Positions 33,648-44,713 of a stretch of DNA of 64,000 nt are shown here, in pieces. The stretch is from contig CANLTZ010000017.1 in the NCBI GenBank assembly GCA_947494145.1, forward strand, positions 1 to 64,000, given 5' to 3'. The translations under genes and the position numbers were made by a program. Position 1 is the stretch's first letter; each line of letters begins with the position of its first letter. Under the pieces are notes generated by a model. It was not told where the DNA came from. It made no database searches and saw only the letters and a list, made by a program, of their open reading frames with translations. Origin of the DNA: an uncultured Jannaschia sp. GTDB taxonomy: Bacteria > Pseudomonadota > Alphaproteobacteria > Rhodobacterales > Rhodobacteraceae.

Positions 33648-34418
33648 TCAGGTATCCTTGTTGTGTCTATGGATGACGGTCAGGCCGTGCATGGTCAGGT
33701 CATCGTCATATGCGTCAAAGAGAGTGTCTGCCTGTTGGAACAAAGGTGCCAGCCCCCCGGTGGAAATAACCCGCATGGGCCGGTCGCGTTCCGCGCGGAT
33801 GCGGGCGCAAATTTCCTTGATGAGGCCAACATAGCCCCAGAAGACGCCGGATTGCATGCAGGCCACGGTGTTGGTGCCCACAACCCGCTGGGGTTGGCTG
33901 ATATCCACATGGGGCAAGGCGGCTGCGGCCATGTGCAGCGCCTCTAGCGACAGGTTCACGCCGGGGGCGATGACACCGCCCACATAGGCGCCGTCATGGT
34001 CCACCACGTCGAAGGTGGTGGCAGTGCCAAAATCCACCACGATAAGGTCGCCGCCATGTCGGTCGAAGGCGCCTGCGGTGTTCACCAGCCGGTCGGGGCC
34101 CACGATGGTGCCTTCATCGACGCGGGGATTCACCGGCAGGGCGGTTTCGGGTTTGCCCACGACGAGGGGGCGGGTGTCGAAGTAGCGGTCGCAAAGGACG
34201 CGCAGGTTGAAGACCACACGCGGCACGGTGGACGAGATGATGCATTCGGTGATGACGACATCGACGCCATTCAGGACCATGAGCGTGCGCAGCCAGGTCC
34301 AGTATTCGTCAGCCGTGCGCTGATGCTGCGTCGCACAGCGCCAATTGGCGATGAAGCGGTTGCCGTCCCAGATTGCGAAGACGGTGTTGGTATTGCCGCA
34401 ATCTATAGTCAGGAGCAT
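33648..34418 (-). CDS. coaX: Type III pantothenate kinase
   Basis: Phosphorylates pantothenate, the first step of coenzyme A synthesis. 256 residues with the ASKHA start MLLTIDCGNTNTVFAIWDG, GPDRLVNTAGAF, VVDFGTATTFDVVDHDGAYVGGVIAPG and STGGLAPLF, all diagnostic for CoaX. Overlaps the 3' end of birA by 10 bp and abuts the RNase J gene. Confidence 0.94.
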   Translation of the reverse strand: MLLTIDCGNTNTVFAIWDGNRFIANWRCATQHQRTADEYWTWLRTLMVLNGVDVVITECIISSTVPRVVFNLRVLCDRYFDTRPLVVGKPETALPVNPRVDEGTIVGPDRLVNTAGAFDRHGGDLIVVDFGTATTFDVVDHDGAYVGGVIAPGVNLSLEALHMAAAALPHVDISQPQRVVGTNTVACMQSGVFWGYVGLIKEICARIRAERDRPMRVISTGGLAPLFQQADTLFDAYDDDLTMHGLTVIHRHNKDT

Positions 34419-35152
34419 GGGATCGGCCCAAAGAAAACGTCGCCCGCCGAGATGCGGCGGGTGCCGGTGGCGGTGGACAGGATCAGATGGCCCGCATCGT
34501 CCACATCCGTAAAGGTGCCGTCCAGGGTCTCGGTCGGCAGGCGGGCGGTGATGGATTCACCAAGGCGGGCGGCCCGATCGAGCCAAGCGCGGCGGATGGG
34601 GGCGAAGCCCCAGGTGGTCAGTTCCGCCTCGCGGGCGGCGAAGGCGGGGGCCAGGGCGTTGAGCATCGCCTCGGGCGTGATGCGCAGACCAGTGGCTTCA
34701 AGCAGGGAGATGGGGGGCACGGCGCCGGGTTCCACTGCGTCGGCGGGGGGCGCGGCGGTGAGGTTGAGGCCAATGCCGAGGATGACGAGGCCTGGCTTTG
34801 GGGCTTCCAGCAGGATGCCCGCCAACTTGCGGCCTTCTAGCAGGACATCGTTAGGCCATTTGAGCGACAGACCCGCTGCCCCCAGTTCGGTCAGCGCGTC
34901 ATGGAGCGCGAGAGAGGCGGTGAAGCTGCGCAGCGCGTGTTCAGCCGCATCGCCATCGGGTCGCCAGACGAGCGAGGCCGCAAAATTGCCCTCGGACATG
35001 GACCACGGGCGCCCGCGGCGGCCCCGGGCGGCGGTCTGGCGCAACGCCAGGACCCAGGTAGGGGCGCCGGGGGCCAGGCGCGCGGCTTCAGCCGAGGTGC
35101 TGTCGATCTCGGGCAGGATGATCCGGTCGGTGCCTTGCGGCCAGGCGCGCAC
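34409..35152 (-). CDS. birA: Biotin–[acetyl-CoA-carboxylase] ligase
   Basis: Attaches biotin to carrier domains such as that of the carboxylase at 63405–64000. 247 residues without an N-terminal DNA-binding domain (group I). TARGRRGRPWSMSEGNFAASLVW contains the biotinyl-AMP loop GRGRRG-like segment, LKWPNDVLLEGRKLAGIL the catalytic Lys, and VILGIGLNL the core strand. The GTG start follows the nuoN stop with no spacing, so it is likely translated from the nuo transcript. Confidence 0.92.
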   Translation of the reverse strand: MRAWPQGTDRIILPEIDSTSAEAARLAPGAPTWVLALRQTAARGRRGRPWSMSEGNFAASLVWRPDGDAAEHALRSFTASLALHDALTELGAAGLSLKWPNDVLLEGRKLAGILLEAPKPGLVILGIGLNLTAAPPADAVEPGAVPPISLLEATGLRITPEAMLNALAPAFAAREAELTTWGFAPIRRAWLDRAARLGESITARLPTETLDGTFTDVDDAGHLILSTATGTRRISAGDVFFGPIPCS

Positions 35153-36586
35153 TCAGTTGACCAGCGACGTGGCGGCCTGGGTGGCCGCGGGCTCCAGCCC
35201 CAAAAGCTCTGGGAAGAGGGCGAGCATGAGGGCCGACGCCACGACGAGCGCGCCCATCTGGATTGCAGGCATGTCGCCGTCGAGCGTTTGATCGGCTTCT
35301 CCGAAATACATGTAGAACACGATCCGCAGATAGTAGAACGCCCCGATGACACTGGCGATAACGCCCAGCACGGCCAGCCAGACCAGGCCTGCATCGACCG
35401 CGGCGGTCAGCACGTAGTACTTGGCGAAAAAGCCCAGCGTGGGCGGCACGCCCGCAAGGCTGAACATCAAGACAAGCAGCGCCAGCGCGGTGCCGGGGCG
35501 CGATTTGGATAGCTGGTTGAGCGAGGCGATATCCGTGGCGTCGACCCCGTCGCGCGTCATGGAGAGGATGAAGGCGAACGTGCCGATATTCATCACCACG
35601 TAGATCGACATATAGAGCAGCATCGCCTCGACGCCCTGGGCCGTCCCGGCAGCGAGGCCCATGAGGGCATAGCCCATATGGGCTATGGAGGAGTAGGCCA
35701 TCAGGCGCTTAATGTCGCGCTGACCGATGGCGGCGATGGCACCTAGGAACATCGACAGGACCGACAGGACGACGATGATCTGCTGCCAGTCGGAAACCAC
35801 AGTGCCGAAGGCATCGTGGGTCACGCGGGCAAACATGCAGATGGCGGCGACCTTGGGCGCGGTGGCAAAGAAGGCCGTCACCGGCGTGGGGGAGCCTTCG
35901 TAGACATCGGGCGTCCACATGTGGAACGGCGCGGCGGAGACTTTGAACGCAAGACCGGAGATCATGAAGACCAGGCCGAAAAGCAGGCCCAGCCCGATTT
36001 CCCCATCGGAGGCTGCGGCGATGACGCCCGCGAAGTCGAGCGTGCCCGAATAGCCATAGGTGAGCGATATCCCGTAAAGCAGCAGACCCGAAGACAGCGC
36101 CCCCAGCACGAAGTATTTCAACCCGGCTTCGGTGGAGCGCACGCTGTCACGGCGCATGGAAGCCACGACGTAAAGTGACAGGGACTGAAGCTCCAACCCC
36201 ATGTAAAGGGTCAGCAGGTTGCCCGAAGACACCATGACCATCATGCCGATCACCGAAAGGGTGATCAGAAGGGGGTATTCGAACTTTAGAAGCTCGGACC
36301 GGCCCATGTAATCCTGCCCCATCACCAACACGATGGCCGCCGACAGCAGGATGACCACTTGGGCGAATTGGGCGAAGCTGTCCTTGACGATCATTCCGGA
36401 AAACCCGCTGCCCGCCTCAAACGAGACCATCGACCAGAAGGCGATGGCCACCAGAACGGCGGCGGTGGTCCAGATCAGCGGGCGGGCCAGGGCATCTTTG
36501 CCGGTATAGACCGCGAAAAGTAGCGCCCCCATGGCGTAGATGGCCAAGATGATTTCGGGCAGGATAAGGGTCAGGTCGGCAGACAT
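35153..36586 (-). CDS. nuoN: NADH-quinone oxidoreductase subunit N
   Basis: 477 residues from the ATG at 36586 ([27 protein letters not shown]), an antiporter-like membrane-arm subunit of complex I with about 14 helices. Conserved features are [22 protein letters not shown] with the helix-7 Lys, [28 protein letters not shown] and [15 protein letters not shown] longer frame upstream is an artefact of overlap with nuoM. The gene lies 11 bp after nuoM and directly joins birA. Confidence 0.95.
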   Translation of the reverse strand: MSADLTLILPEIILAIYAMGALLFAVYTGKDALARPLIWTTAAVLVAIAFWSMVSFEAGSGFSGMIVKDSFAQFAQVVILLSAAIVLVMGQDYMGRSELLKFEYPLLITLSVIGMMVMVSSGNLLTLYMGLELQSLSLYVVASMRRDSVRSTEAGLKYFVLGALSSGLLLYGISLTYGYSGTLDFAGVIAAASDGEIGLGLLFGLVFMISGLAFKVSAAPFHMWTPDVYEGSPTPVTAFFATAPKVAAICMFARVTHDAFGTVVSDWQQIIVVLSVLSMFLGAIAAIGQRDIKRLMAYSSIAHMGYALMGLAAGTAQGVEAMLLYMSIYVVMNIGTFAFILSMTRDGVDATDIASLNQLSKSRPGTALALLVLMFSLAGVPPTLGFFAKYYVLTAAVDAGLVWLAVLGVIASVIGAFYYLRIVFYMYFGEADQTLDGDMPAIQMGALVVASALMLALFPELLGLEPAATQAATSLVN

Positions 36587-36597
36587 GGGCAGGCCCT

Positions 36598-38166
36598 TCA
36601 GTTGTCGACGCTCGCGACCGCGCCCTGAAGCGCGAGGTCGGCGGTGGCCATTTCGTAATTGGCGACCAACGCGGCCACGGAGGGGCCGATGATGTCGGTG
36701 ACGAGGCTGGGATAGATACCCAGCAGGATGGTAAAGAAAGCAAGCGGCGCGAAAATCGCCTTTTCGCGGCCCGTCAGGTCGGTGATGGAGCGGAGCGATT
36801 CCTTGATCAGATCTCCGAACACGACCCGGCGGTAAAGCCACAGCGCATAGCCAGCCGACAGGATCACGCCCGTACAGGCCACCAGGGCAACCCAGGTATT
36901 GGCTTGAAAGACGCCTACGAGCGTCAGGAATTCACCCACAAAGCCCGACGTGCCGGGCAGGCCCACATTGGCCATGGTGAACAGCATAAAGATCAGCGCA
37001 TAGGCCGGCATTCGATTCACCAGGCCACCATAGGCGGCGATCTCACGGGTATGCATTCGGTCATAGACCACCCCCACACAGAGGAAGAGCGCGCCCGAGA
37101 TGAAGCCGTGGCTGATCATCTGGAAGATGGCGCCGTCCAGACCCTGCTGGTTAGCGGCGAAGATGCCCATGGTCACGAAGCCCATATGGGCGACCGACGA
37201 ATAGGCGATCAGCTTCTTCATATCGTCCTGCATCATCGCGACCAGCGAGGCATAGACGATGGCGATGGCTGACAGCCACAAAACCAACGGGCCAAGCACC
37301 TCTGAGCCTACGGGGAACATCGGCAAGCTGAAGCGCAGGAAGCCGTAGCCACCCATTTTCAGCAAGATCGCCGCCAGCACGACCGACCCCGCTGTGGGTG
37401 CCTGCACGTGCGCATCCGGTAGCCAGGTATGGACGGGCCACATCGGCATCTTGACCGCAAAGCTGGCGAAGAAGGCCAGCCAAAGCAGCGTCTGCATCCC
37501 GCCCACGATATCAATGCCCAGGACGCTGAACGGCTCCGACGGGAAAGTGTGGGTCAGTAGTTCGACATTGTTGGCGCCGCAGGCCCCGATGCAGGTCGTG
37601 CCCGCATCCAGATACATGGCGATCATCGCGACCAGCATCAGGACTGAGCCGAGCAGCGTATAGAGGAAGAACTTGAACGACGCATAGATGCGGTTCGCCC
37701 CGCCCCAAATGCCGATGATCAGGAACATCGGGATAAGGCCCGCCTCGAAGAAGAGGTAGAACAGAATCAGATCGAGCGCGCAGAAGACGCCGATCATCAG
37801 CGTCTCCAACACCAGAAGGGCGACCATGTAATCTTTCACCCGTGTGGTCACATCCCAGCAGGCGGCGATGACCAGAGGCATCAAAAAGGTGGTCAGCATC
37901 ACGAAGAGAACCGAGATGCCATCGACGCCCATGCGGTAGGTCAGGCCCGCGATCCAGGCACGTTCTTCCACAAACTGGAAGCCGGTATCGTCGGGGTCGA
38001 AACCGGCAAGGATGAACAGCGACACAATGAAGGTGAAGGTCGTCGCGCCCAGTGCCAGCCACTTGGCGTTGCGCTGCGCGGCTTCGTCGTCACCGCGCAG
38101 GAAGATAGCCAGGATCAGCGCTGCGATAAGCGGCGTGAAGGTGACGATGGAGAGGAGATTATCCAT
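36598..38166 (-). CDS. nuoM: NADH-quinone oxidoreductase subunit M
   Basis: 522 residues from [19 protein letters not shown], a proton-pumping antiporter-like subunit. Key segments are [22 protein letters not shown] (helix-5 Glu), [38 protein letters not shown] and [16 protein letters not shown]. The start overlaps the end of a 94-residue membrane-protein gene by 8 bp, and a usual nuoL–nuoM junction is thus interrupted. Confidence 0.95.
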   Translation of the reverse strand: MDNLLSIVTFTPLIAALILAIFLRGDDEAAQRNAKWLALGATTFTFIVSLFILAGFDPDDTGFQFVEERAWIAGLTYRMGVDGISVLFVMLTTFLMPLVIAACWDVTTRVKDYMVALLVLETLMIGVFCALDLILFYLFFEAGLIPMFLIIGIWGGANRIYASFKFFLYTLLGSVLMLVAMIAMYLDAGTTCIGACGANNVELLTHTFPSEPFSVLGIDIVGGMQTLLWLAFFASFAVKMPMWPVHTWLPDAHVQAPTAGSVVLAAILLKMGGYGFLRFSLPMFPVGSEVLGPLVLWLSAIAIVYASLVAMMQDDMKKLIAYSSVAHMGFVTMGIFAANQQGLDGAIFQMISHGFISGALFLCVGVVYDRMHTREIAAYGGLVNRMPAYALIFMLFTMANVGLPGTSGFVGEFLTLVGVFQANTWVALVACTGVILSAGYALWLYRRVVFGDLIKESLRSITDLTGREKAIFAPLAFFTILLGIYPSLVTDIIGPSVAALVANYEMATADLALQGAVASVDN

Positions 38167-38443
38167 TGAGTTTCTCTTCAGTCGAGAACACTGCAAAACC
38201 GACGACCAGAACCAGGAGGGCCGAGGTCATCGCAACGCTCCAATGCCAGATGGCCGCACCGGCCGCACCGTAGAGAATCGCACCGACGACGACGATGCCG
38301 ATAGCCGCGCGTTTCCCGTTATGCGACGGCTCCCCGTCTTGGGACCGTCTGTGATCTTGTTGTTTCCAGATCCCGCAAGCGATGTCGCCGTACAGCATCA
38401 CGAGGGCTCCAGCCAACAGAACAGCTCCGAGAACGATCGTCAT
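38159..38443 (-). CDS. Small membrane protein between nuoL and nuoM
   Basis: 94 residues from [26 protein letters not shown]: three hydrophobic segments (about 3–22, 45–62, 66–85) with a basic, Gln/Arg-rich loop ([11 protein letters not shown]). It starts 2 bp after the nuoL stop and overlaps nuoM by 8 bp, so it is translated with the nuo genes. No family recognised. Candidate accessory membrane peptide of complex I in this lineage, by position only. Confidence 0.7.
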   Translation of the reverse strand: MTIVLGAVLLAGALVMLYGDIACGIWKQQDHRRSQDGEPSHNGKRAAIGIVVVGAILYGAAGAAIWHWSVAMTSALLVLVVGFAVFSTEEKLNG

Positions 38444-38445
38444 CG

Positions 38446-40539
38446 TCAATTCCCCGCCCCGATGGTCGTCCAGGTAATCAAGGCGACGATCCCGATCACC
38501 ATGGCGAAGGCATAGGTGAAGATGTATCCCGATTGCGCCCGGTTCAGCCATTTGGTGGCGAACGGCACGATTCCCATGGCGAGGCCGTTAATGCCACCGT
38601 CGATGATGGTGCCATCGCCCTTCTTCCAAAGAAGGCGGCCCAGGCCTTTCGCGGGACGCACGAACACGGCGTCGTAGATTTCGTCGAAGTACCACTTGTT
38701 GAGCAGGAACCCGTAGAGCGGGCCCAGGTTCTGTTGCCATTGCCTCGGCAGCCAGGTGGCCTTGATGTAGAAAAGCCAGGCCGCGCCGAAACCTAGCAAC
38801 ATGGCAATGAAGGGCGACACCTTGACCCAGGCGGGGACCTCATGGGCCTCATTGATGACGTTGTTGTCGTCGCCGACATAAATGGCACCCTCGCCCGGCG
38901 TCTGGGGGGCACGGGGTTCGCCATGACCATGGTCGTCATCGGCGGCATTGGCGGCGCCTATGATATGGGTGGTGATTGCGGTGTGGTCCGCGGCCTCCGA
39001 GTGGGAGATATCGAAGAACTTGTCGACCTTAGCCTGGCTGCCGAAGAAGGGCCCGTAGAACACCATGCCCGCCAGCACGGCACCCACGCCCAGCACGCCC
39101 AGCGGGATGGTCATGGTCGCTGGGCTTTCATGGGCATGTTCGTGGGTGTGCTTGTCGCCCCTCGGCGTGCCGTAGAAGGTCAGAAACATGAGCCGCCAGC
39201 TGTAGAAGCTGGTGAACATGGCGGCGACGACCAGGGCCCAGAACGCGCCGGTATTGCCGACATAGGCGACCTCGATGATCGCGTCCTTCGACACGAAACC
39301 CGCGAAGCCCACGGGGAACCCGATATAAAGAAGTGGGATGCCAACGCCAGTGATGGCCAGTGTGCCGATCATCATAGCCCAGAACGTGTAGGGGATTTTG
39401 TCCTTCAACCCGCCATAGTTCCGCATGTCCTGTTCGTGGTGCATGGCGTGGATGACGGAGCCTGCGCCAAGGAACAGCATCGCCTTGAAGAACGCGTGGG
39501 TCAGCAAGTGGAACATGGCCACCGAATAGGCGCCCAGGCCCGCAGCCACGAACATGTAGCCAAGCTGCGAACAGGTGGAATAGGCGATGACGCGCTTGAT
39601 ATCGTTCTGCACCAACCCGACCGTCGCCGCGAAGAAGGCGGTGGCCGCCCCCAGGACAACGACGAAGGCCATGGCGGTATCGGCGAATTCCATGATGGGC
39701 GACATGCGACAGACGAGGAACACACCCGCCGTGACCATGGTGGCGGCGTGGATCAGGGCGGACACCGGGGTCGGCCCCTCCATTGCGTCGGGCAGCCAGG
39801 TGTGCAGGCCCAGTTGCGCCGACTTGCCCATGGCGCCCACGAACAACAGGAAGGCGATCAGGTTTGCCGCGTTCCAATCCGTCCAGAGGAAGCGGATGGT
39901 GGTCTCGGCGATCTCGGGGGCAAGCGCGAAGATCGTCTCAAACTGAATGGAATCGGTGACGTAGAAGATGGCGAAGATGGCCAGAAGGAAGCCGAAATCG
40001 CCCACGCGGTTGACGATGAAGGCCTTCATGGCCGCCGAACCCGCGCTCGGCTTGCGCCAATAGAACCCGATCAGAAGGTAGGACGCGACGCCCACGCCTT
40101 CCCACCCGAAGAACAGTTGCAGCAGGTTGTCGGCGGTCACCAGCATCAGCATGGCGAAGGTGAAGAACGACAGATAGGCGAAGAAACGGGGCTTGTAGAC
40201 CTCACCCTCGCGCCATTGCGGGTCGTGGTCCATGTAGCCGAAGCTGTAGAGGTGGACGAGCGCCGACACCGTGGTGATCACGATCAGCATGGTCGCCGTC
40301 AGCCTATCCATGCGGATGGCCCAATCGGCCACCAGCCCGCCAGATTCCACCCAAGTGAACAGCGGGATCGAGTTTTCCGGGAAGTTGCCCAGCAGAAAGA
40401 CCAGCCAGGACAAGAATGCCGACAGAAACAAAAGCGCCGTGGAGGTCACCATGGCGGGCTTTTCGCCAATGAACTTCCAGCCAAAGCCGCAGACAAGGGC
40501 GCCAACCAGCGGGGCGAAGAGGAGGATGGTTTCCATCAC
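38446..40539 (-). CDS. nuoL: NADH-quinone oxidoreductase subunit L
   Basis: 697 residues, the largest antiporter-like subunit with the long C-terminal lateral helix. Diagnostic segments are [75 protein letters not shown] and [15 protein letters not shown] His/Asp-rich stretch near residues 540–555 (DDDHGHGEP) is an unconserved loop. The gene follows nuoK after 1 bp. Confidence 0.96.
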   Translation of the reverse strand: MMETILLFAPLVGALVCGFGWKFIGEKPAMVTSTALLFLSAFLSWLVFLLGNFPENSIPLFTWVESGGLVADWAIRMDRLTATMLIVITTVSALVHLYSFGYMDHDPQWREGEVYKPRFFAYLSFFTFAMLMLVTADNLLQLFFGWEGVGVASYLLIGFYWRKPSAGSAAMKAFIVNRVGDFGFLLAIFAIFYVTDSIQFETIFALAPEIAETTIRFLWTDWNAANLIAFLLFVGAMGKSAQLGLHTWLPDAMEGPTPVSALIHAATMVTAGVFLVCRMSPIMEFADTAMAFVVVLGAATAFFAATVGLVQNDIKRVIAYSTCSQLGYMFVAAGLGAYSVAMFHLLTHAFFKAMLFLGAGSVIHAMHHEQDMRNYGGLKDKIPYTFWAMMIGTLAITGVGIPLLYIGFPVGFAGFVSKDAIIEVAYVGNTGAFWALVVAAMFTSFYSWRLMFLTFYGTPRGDKHTHEHAHESPATMTIPLGVLGVGAVLAGMVFYGPFFGSQAKVDKFFDISHSEAADHTAITTHIIGAANAADDDHGHGEPRAPQTPGEGAIYVGDDNNVINEAHEVPAWVKVSPFIAMLLGFGAAWLFYIKATWLPRQWQQNLGPLYGFLLNKWYFDEIYDAVFVRPAKGLGRLLWKKGDGTIIDGGINGLAMGIVPFATKWLNRAQSGYIFTYAFAMVIGIVALITWTTIGAGN

Positions 40540-40540
40540 C

Positions 40541-40846
40541 TTATCCCTTCATCACATTGACGTCTTCGACGTCGATGGTGCCCCGGTTGCGGAAGAAACA
40601 GACCAGGATGGCAAGGCCGATGGCCGCTTCGGCGGCGGCGACGGTCAGGACGAACAGGGTGAAGACTTGACCTGTCAGGTCACCCAAGAAACCCGAAAAA
40701 GCGACGAAGTTGATGTTCACCGCCAGCAGCATGAGCTCGATCGACATCAGGATGATGATGACGTTCTTCCGATTCAGGAAGATCCCGAAGATACCGATGA
40801 CGAACAGGGCCGCCGCTACGGTAAGATAGTGTTCTAGTCCGATCAT
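40541..40846 (-). CDS. nuoK: NADH-quinone oxidoreductase subunit K
   Basis: 101 residues with three membrane helices: [50 protein letters not shown], including the conserved helix-2 Glu in SIELM, and [11 protein letters not shown] with the helix-3 Glu. Normal length. 65 bp separate it from the upstream exported-protein gene. Confidence 0.96.
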   Translation of the reverse strand: MIGLEHYLTVAAALFVIGIFGIFLNRKNVIIILMSIELMLLAVNINFVAFSGFLGDLTGQVFTLFVLTVAAAEAAIGLAILVCFFRNRGTIDVEDVNVMKG

Positions 40847-40911
40847 TCGGTCGTTCCTTCGGGCGTCTGGCGCCCTGTCGTGTCATGCGGCGTCATGCGC
40901 CGCTTGGGGCG

Positions 40912-41367
40912 TCAGTTCAATGCGAATTGCTCCAACGCGCCGCGCGCATCGGGATACGCGGCAGCGCAGGCACAGGATTCTTTCGTTTGGTCTTCCAGGC
41001 GGGTGTCGGGGCTGATGCGGGCCAATTCTTCGGCCAGGTCATTGAGCGAGTAGAAGGCGGGTGACCGGCGCAAGTGGCGGTCAAAGACTTCGAGGCCGTC
41101 ATCGCGGCGGTCGAATTGACGGTCGCGGATATATTCCTCGCGCAGTCGGCTGACGACCACACGTTGGGCCTGGCAATCGGCCACGTGTAGGTCGGTATAG
41201 ACGCCCTCCTGGCTCCACCATTCGATCCAGGAGACCCAGCCTTGGCCGATATCCTGATGCCGCGCTTCACCACCATGGGACACATGGGTGATGCGCGTGC
41301 ACTCGGCCAAGTCCAGCGCGACGGCGGGGCCGGTGGTGGCGAGGAGGAGGAGGGCGGTGCGGATCAT
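40912..41367 (-). CDS. Exported protein between nuoJ and nuoK, unknown function
   Basis: 151 residues with a Sec signal peptide (MIRTALLLLATTGPAVALDL, cleavage near residue 18). The mature protein has four Cys (AECTRITH, VADCQAQR, ESCACAAAY), enough for two disulfides, and charged helices. No domain recognised. The gene is in the nuo reading direction with about 97 bp after nuoJ. A periplasmic role linked to complex I is only suggested by location. Confidence 0.68.
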   Translation of the reverse strand: MIRTALLLLATTGPAVALDLAECTRITHVSHGGEARHQDIGQGWVSWIEWWSQEGVYTDLHVADCQAQRVVVSRLREEYIRDRQFDRRDDGLEVFDRHLRRSPAFYSLNDLAEELARISPDTRLEDQTKESCACAAAYPDARGALEQFALN

Positions 41368-41464
41368 CTGAGGAACGGGTCGTTTCTTTCTGTCGGTTAG
41401 CGGAGGACGATCGCACCGGGGTTGAGCCCGAAGGCCACGAACTGGACGCTTTGTGCGGCGCGCA

Positions 41465-42079
41465 TCACAGCCCCTGCCCCGGTTTGACGTCGTGGACCTC
41501 CATCGCCTCAGCCGGGTCGCGCCACATCTGGTGGAGCACGTTCTGGCGCTTCACATCCTTGCGGTGGCGCAGGGTCAGGGCGATGGCGCCGATCATGGCG
41601 ACCAGCAGGATCAGGCCAGACAGTTGGAATTGCAGGAAATACTCGTCGTAGAGGACAAGGCCCAGCGCGGTGGTGTTGAGTTCGGCGGGCGGCGGAAGGG
41701 TGGCGAGACTTTCGGCCATCTCGACCCCGTCGGCAGCATCCCAGACGCCGTAAGCGATCACGAGTTGCATCAGCAGGACCACCCCGATCAGCCCAGCCAG
41801 CGGCACGTAGCGGGCCATTTCGGCCTTCAACTCGGCGAAGTCGACGTCGAGCATCATGACCACGAACAGGAACAGCACTGCGACCGCGCCCACATAAACA
41901 ATGACCAGCAGCATCGCGACAAACTCGGCCCCGATCAGCACGAACAACCCAGCCGTGGACAGAAATGTCAGGATCAGCCAGAGGACCGAATGAACGGGGT
42001 TGCGGCTGACGACGGTCATCAGGCCGCCGGTCACGGTCAGGACCGCGAATAGGTAGAAGGCGAAATCCAGGACGGTCAT
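41465..42079 (-). CDS. nuoJ: NADH-quinone oxidoreductase subunit J
   Basis: 204 residues with five membrane helices. [54 protein letters not shown] is the conserved helix-2/3 block containing the pi-bulge Tyr and Glu. The C-terminus is short and polar. Its start overlaps the upstream CMD-like gene by 4 bp. Confidence 0.95.
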   Translation of the reverse strand: MTVLDFAFYLFAVLTVTGGLMTVVSRNPVHSVLWLILTFLSTAGLFVLIGAEFVAMLLVIVYVGAVAVLFLFVVMMLDVDFAELKAEMARYVPLAGLIGVVLLMQLVIAYGVWDAADGVEMAESLATLPPPAELNTTALGLVLYDEYFLQFQLSGLILLVAMIGAIALTLRHRKDVKRQNVLHQMWRDPAEAMEVHDVKPGQGL

Positions 42080-42471
42080 TCCGTTTCCTCCAACGCTTCG
42101 GTGGCAAGCTCCATCGCCTTGTTCATGGCGGGCAAGCCCCCGAACAGGCCCATCAGACCGATGGTTTCCGCGACTTCCTGCTTCGTGGCGCCCTGGGCCG
42201 CAGCCTGGCGGACGGTCATACGGACCTGCGCTTCGGCCTGGGCGCCCAACATTGTCAGGCCCGCCAAGGTGAGCAACATCTTGGTCTTCGCGTCGAGTCC
42301 TTCGGGGTTGAGCCCCTTACCCGCGAATTGCTCCATCACCTCGGGCGGCATGGTGGGCCAGAGCTTCTCAAAGCCCTGAGGCGTGAAGCTTTCCAACGCG
42401 GGGTTCATGGCCTTGGCCATGTCCTGCATCTGGGTCATCCAGGCGGCGAAGGGGTTGGCGGGGTCGGTCAT
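42076..42471 (-). CDS. Carboxymuconolactone-decarboxylase-like protein in nuo operon
   Basis: 131 residues. After an amphipathic N-terminus ([24 protein letters not shown]) comes an all-helical CMD/AhpD-like segment: [65 protein letters not shown]. The redox CxxC of AhpD is absent, so alkylhydroperoxidase activity is unlikely. Four-base overlaps with both nuoI and nuoJ make it a fixed part of this transcript. Similar genes occur at the same place in relatives. Confidence 0.8.
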   Translation of the reverse strand: MTDPANPFAAWMTQMQDMAKAMNPALESFTPQGFEKLWPTMPPEVMEQFAGKGLNPEGLDAKTKMLLTLAGLTMLGAQAEAQVRMTVRQAAAQGATKQEVAETIGLMGLFGGLPAMNKAMELATEALEETE

Positions 42472-42962
42472 CTGTAGGGTGCGTCCAGCTCGATATTCTT
42501 CGCGATGAGCGCTTCCCAGCGTTCCCCGTTCTCGAGGAGTTTTTCCTTGTCGTAGAATAACTCTTCCCGGGTTTCCGTCGCGAATTCGAAGTTCGGCCCT
42601 TCGACGATGGCATCAACGGGGCATGCTTCCTGGCAGAAGCCGCAATAGATGCATTTCGTCATGTCGATGTCGTAGCGCGTCGTCCGGCGGCTGCCGTCGT
42701 CGCGCGGCTCGGCGTCGATGGTGATGGCCTGAGCGGGGCAGATCGCTTCGCAAAGCTTGCAAGCGATGCAGCGTTCTTCGCCATTGGCATAGCGACGCAG
42801 CGCATGTTCCCCGCGGAAACGCGGGCTGAGCGGGCCCTTTTCGTGCGGATAGTTCACCGTGGCCTTGGGACGGAAGAAGTACTTCAGGCCCAAGGCCAGG
42901 CCCTGGAACATATCCTGGAGCAGGAAGTACTTGGCGGACCGGGTCCAGTCGATCTGGGTCAT
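42468..42962 (-). CDS. nuoI: NADH-quinone oxidoreductase subunit I
   Basis: 164 residues carrying clusters N6a and N6b: [17 protein letters not shown] and [23 protein letters not shown], two ferredoxin-type Cys4 sets. The N-terminal amphipathic helix ([22 protein letters not shown]) anchors it to the membrane arm. Length is that of alphaproteobacterial and mitochondrial TYKY. The start overlaps the upstream small gene by 4 bp. Confidence 0.96.
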   Translation of the reverse strand: MTQIDWTRSAKYFLLQDMFQGLALGLKYFFRPKATVNYPHEKGPLSPRFRGEHALRRYANGEERCIACKLCEAICPAQAITIDAEPRDDGSRRTTRYDIDMTKCIYCGFCQEACPVDAIVEGPNFEFATETREELFYDKEKLLENGERWEALIAKNIELDAPYR

Positions 42963-43258
42963 GTCTCGAACGCTCCTAACTCACTTTCTGACACGGCCCA
43001 GTTCGACAACTTCTCCGGAACCCCAAGATCGCGAAACTTCGCGCCGTCCCATGCCCTGTGGCAGTGCCCGTAATTTATTGCATCGAGGGCTGCATGCTCT
43101 GTCGGAAACCAAAAGAGTAACCCCCGCGTCGATAGTCCCTCTGGAACGAGTACGTCGGGTTTCTTCTGAATTAGCCAGAAACCTTCACGATCATCGCCAG
43201 CGCGCCGGATCTCTAGGCTCACTTCAGAGTTTTCGAAACTGTACACCTGACGTGCCAT
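42959..43258 (-). CDS. 99-residue protein between nuoH and nuoI, unknown
   Basis: [19 protein letters not shown] opens a soluble protein of mixed alpha/beta character with many aromatic residues ([33 protein letters not shown]). No signal peptide or known domain. The ATG shares one base with the nuoH stop (TGATG) and the stop overlaps nuoI by 4 bp, so it is tightly embedded. Local GC is lower than nuo neighbours, hinting at later arrival. Confidence 0.7.
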   Translation of the reverse strand: MARQVYSFENSEVSLEIRRAGDDREGFWLIQKKPDVLVPEGLSTRGLLFWFPTEHAALDAINYGHCHRAWDGAKFRDLGVPEKLSNWAVSESELGAFET

Positions 43259-44307
43259 CACTGCACCACCGCCGCAACCTCGGGCCACCGCGCCCAGAAG
43301 CCCCCGAACACTTCGAACTTGGCAAGGAACGCCACCAGCACAACCCAGCCCAGCGAGAACGGCAGGAACACCTTCCAGCCGAGACGCATAAGTTGGTCAT
43401 AGCGGTAGCGCGGCACCACGGCCTTCACCATGGCGAAGAGAAAGAAGAAGAACGCCATCTTGGCGACCATCCAGAATGGCCCATCTGGCAGGAACGGCAC
43501 AGGGGACAGCCAGCCGCCGAAGAACAGCAGCGACATCAGTGCGCACATCAGGAAGATGGCGATGTATTCGCCCGCCATGAACAGCAGGAAGGGGGTCGAG
43601 GAGTACTCGACCTGGTAGCCTGCCACCAGTTCCGATTCCGCTTCGGGCAGGTCGAAGGGCGGGCGGTTGGTTTCGGCCAAGGCACTGATGAAGAACAGGA
43701 AGACCATGGGCAGATGTGGCAGCCAATACCAATTGAAGAAGCCGAGCGGGCCGTCTTGCGCCGCGACGATATCGCCGAAGTTGAGCGAACCGGTGGACAG
43801 GATCACGCCAATGATGATGAGGCCGATGGAGACCTCGTAGCTGATCATCTGCGCTGCCGACCGGAGCGAGCCGAGGAACGGGTACTTCGAGTTGGACGCC
43901 CAGCCGCCCATGATCACGCCGTAGACCTCAAGCGAGGACACCGCGAAGACATAGAGGATGGCCACGTTGATATCGGCCAGAACCCAGCCCTCGTTGAACG
44001 GGATCACCGCCCAGGCGATCAGCGCCAGCACGAAGGATGTCAGCGGCGCCAGCATGAAGACGGCGCGGTCGGCGCCGGCGGGCACGACAATTTCCTTGAC
44101 CACGTATTTCAGCGCATCGGCCACCGTTTGCAGCAGTCCGAAGACGCCCACGACGTTCGGGCCCTTGCGCATCTGCACCGCGGCCCAGATCTTGCGGTCG
44201 CCATAGACGAGAAACAGCAGCGAAATCATCACGAAGGCGACGACTGCCAGAACTTGCACCAATATCGTCAGGCCGATACCCGCCGGAGTTGCCAGGAACT
44301 CTGCCAT
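43258..44307 (-). CDS. nuoH: NADH-quinone oxidoreductase subunit H
   Basis: 349 residues from the ATG at 44307 ([18 protein letters not shown]). It forms the quinone site with NuoB and Nuo[66 protein letters not shown] and [18 protein letters not shown] are the conserved loops. Eight membrane helices. It follows the lipoprotein gene by 10 bp. Confidence 0.96.
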   Translation of the reverse strand: MAEFLATPAGIGLTILVQVLAVVAFVMISLLFLVYGDRKIWAAVQMRKGPNVVGVFGLLQTVADALKYVVKEIVVPAGADRAVFMLAPLTSFVLALIAWAVIPFNEGWVLADINVAILYVFAVSSLEVYGVIMGGWASNSKYPFLGSLRSAAQMISYEVSIGLIIIGVILSTGSLNFGDIVAAQDGPLGFFNWYWLPHLPMVFLFFISALAETNRPPFDLPEAESELVAGYQVEYSSTPFLLFMAGEYIAIFLMCALMSLLFFGGWLSPVPFLPDGPFWMVAKMAFFFFLFAMVKAVVPRYRYDQLMRLGWKVFLPFSLGWVVLVAFLAKFEVFGGFWARWPEVAAVVQ

Positions 44308-44317
44308 TACGTCGTCC

Positions 44318-44713
44318 TCATACGGTCGGTATGCCCTTGGCTCGGCAGTCCGCGACCGCCAATTCGGCATCTATCGTTCTCAGCCCACGGGGGACTGCCG
44401 GCGAGATGGTGTAAACCGCATCTCCCTGCCAAAGGCCACCCTCTTCCACCACGTTTGTCCGTACCTGTCGCGCGAAGCCATAGCCCCGGATAAGGGTATA
44501 TTGCGCCACCGCACAATCCGCGTAGTCGAGCACGTCCTGAATGTCGCGCGCACCGCGCATGGTGACCACCAAGTTGACCAAGTCGTCCGCCAGAAGTCGC
44601 GTTTCGACGCCCTGGTAGTCGGGGCGAAAGACTTGGACGTCCGGCACCTCGGACGGCTGGCATGCCGCCAGCCCCATCAGCGCCAGAGGGGTCAGGCGCC
44701 ATGGGTCCATCAC
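44318..44713 (-). CDS. Lipoprotein between nuoG and nuoH
   Basis: 131 residues; [22 protein letters not shown] is a lipoprotein signal (lipobox LAAC, Cys18). The mature region includes [45 protein letters not shown] and a terminal [12 protein letters not shown], with two further Cys. The start overlaps nuoG by 4 bp. No family recognised beyond its recurring place in rhodobacteral nuo loci. Confidence 0.75.
   Translation of the reverse strand: MMDPWRLTPLALMGLAACQPSEVPDVQVFRPDYQGVETRLLADDLVNLVVTMRGARDIQDVLDYADCAVAQYTLIRGYGFARQVRTNVVEEGGLWQGDAVYTISPAVPRGLRTIDAELAVADCRAKGIPTV

Noticed and set aside
38842-40560. 572-codon plus-strand frame
   Set aside because: Exact antisense of nuoL; Gly/His/Asp-rich composition is the usual shadow of a membrane protein in high-GC DNA.
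42859-44493. 544-codon plus-strand frame
   Set aside because: Antisense of nuoI, the small gene and nuoH; no independent signal.
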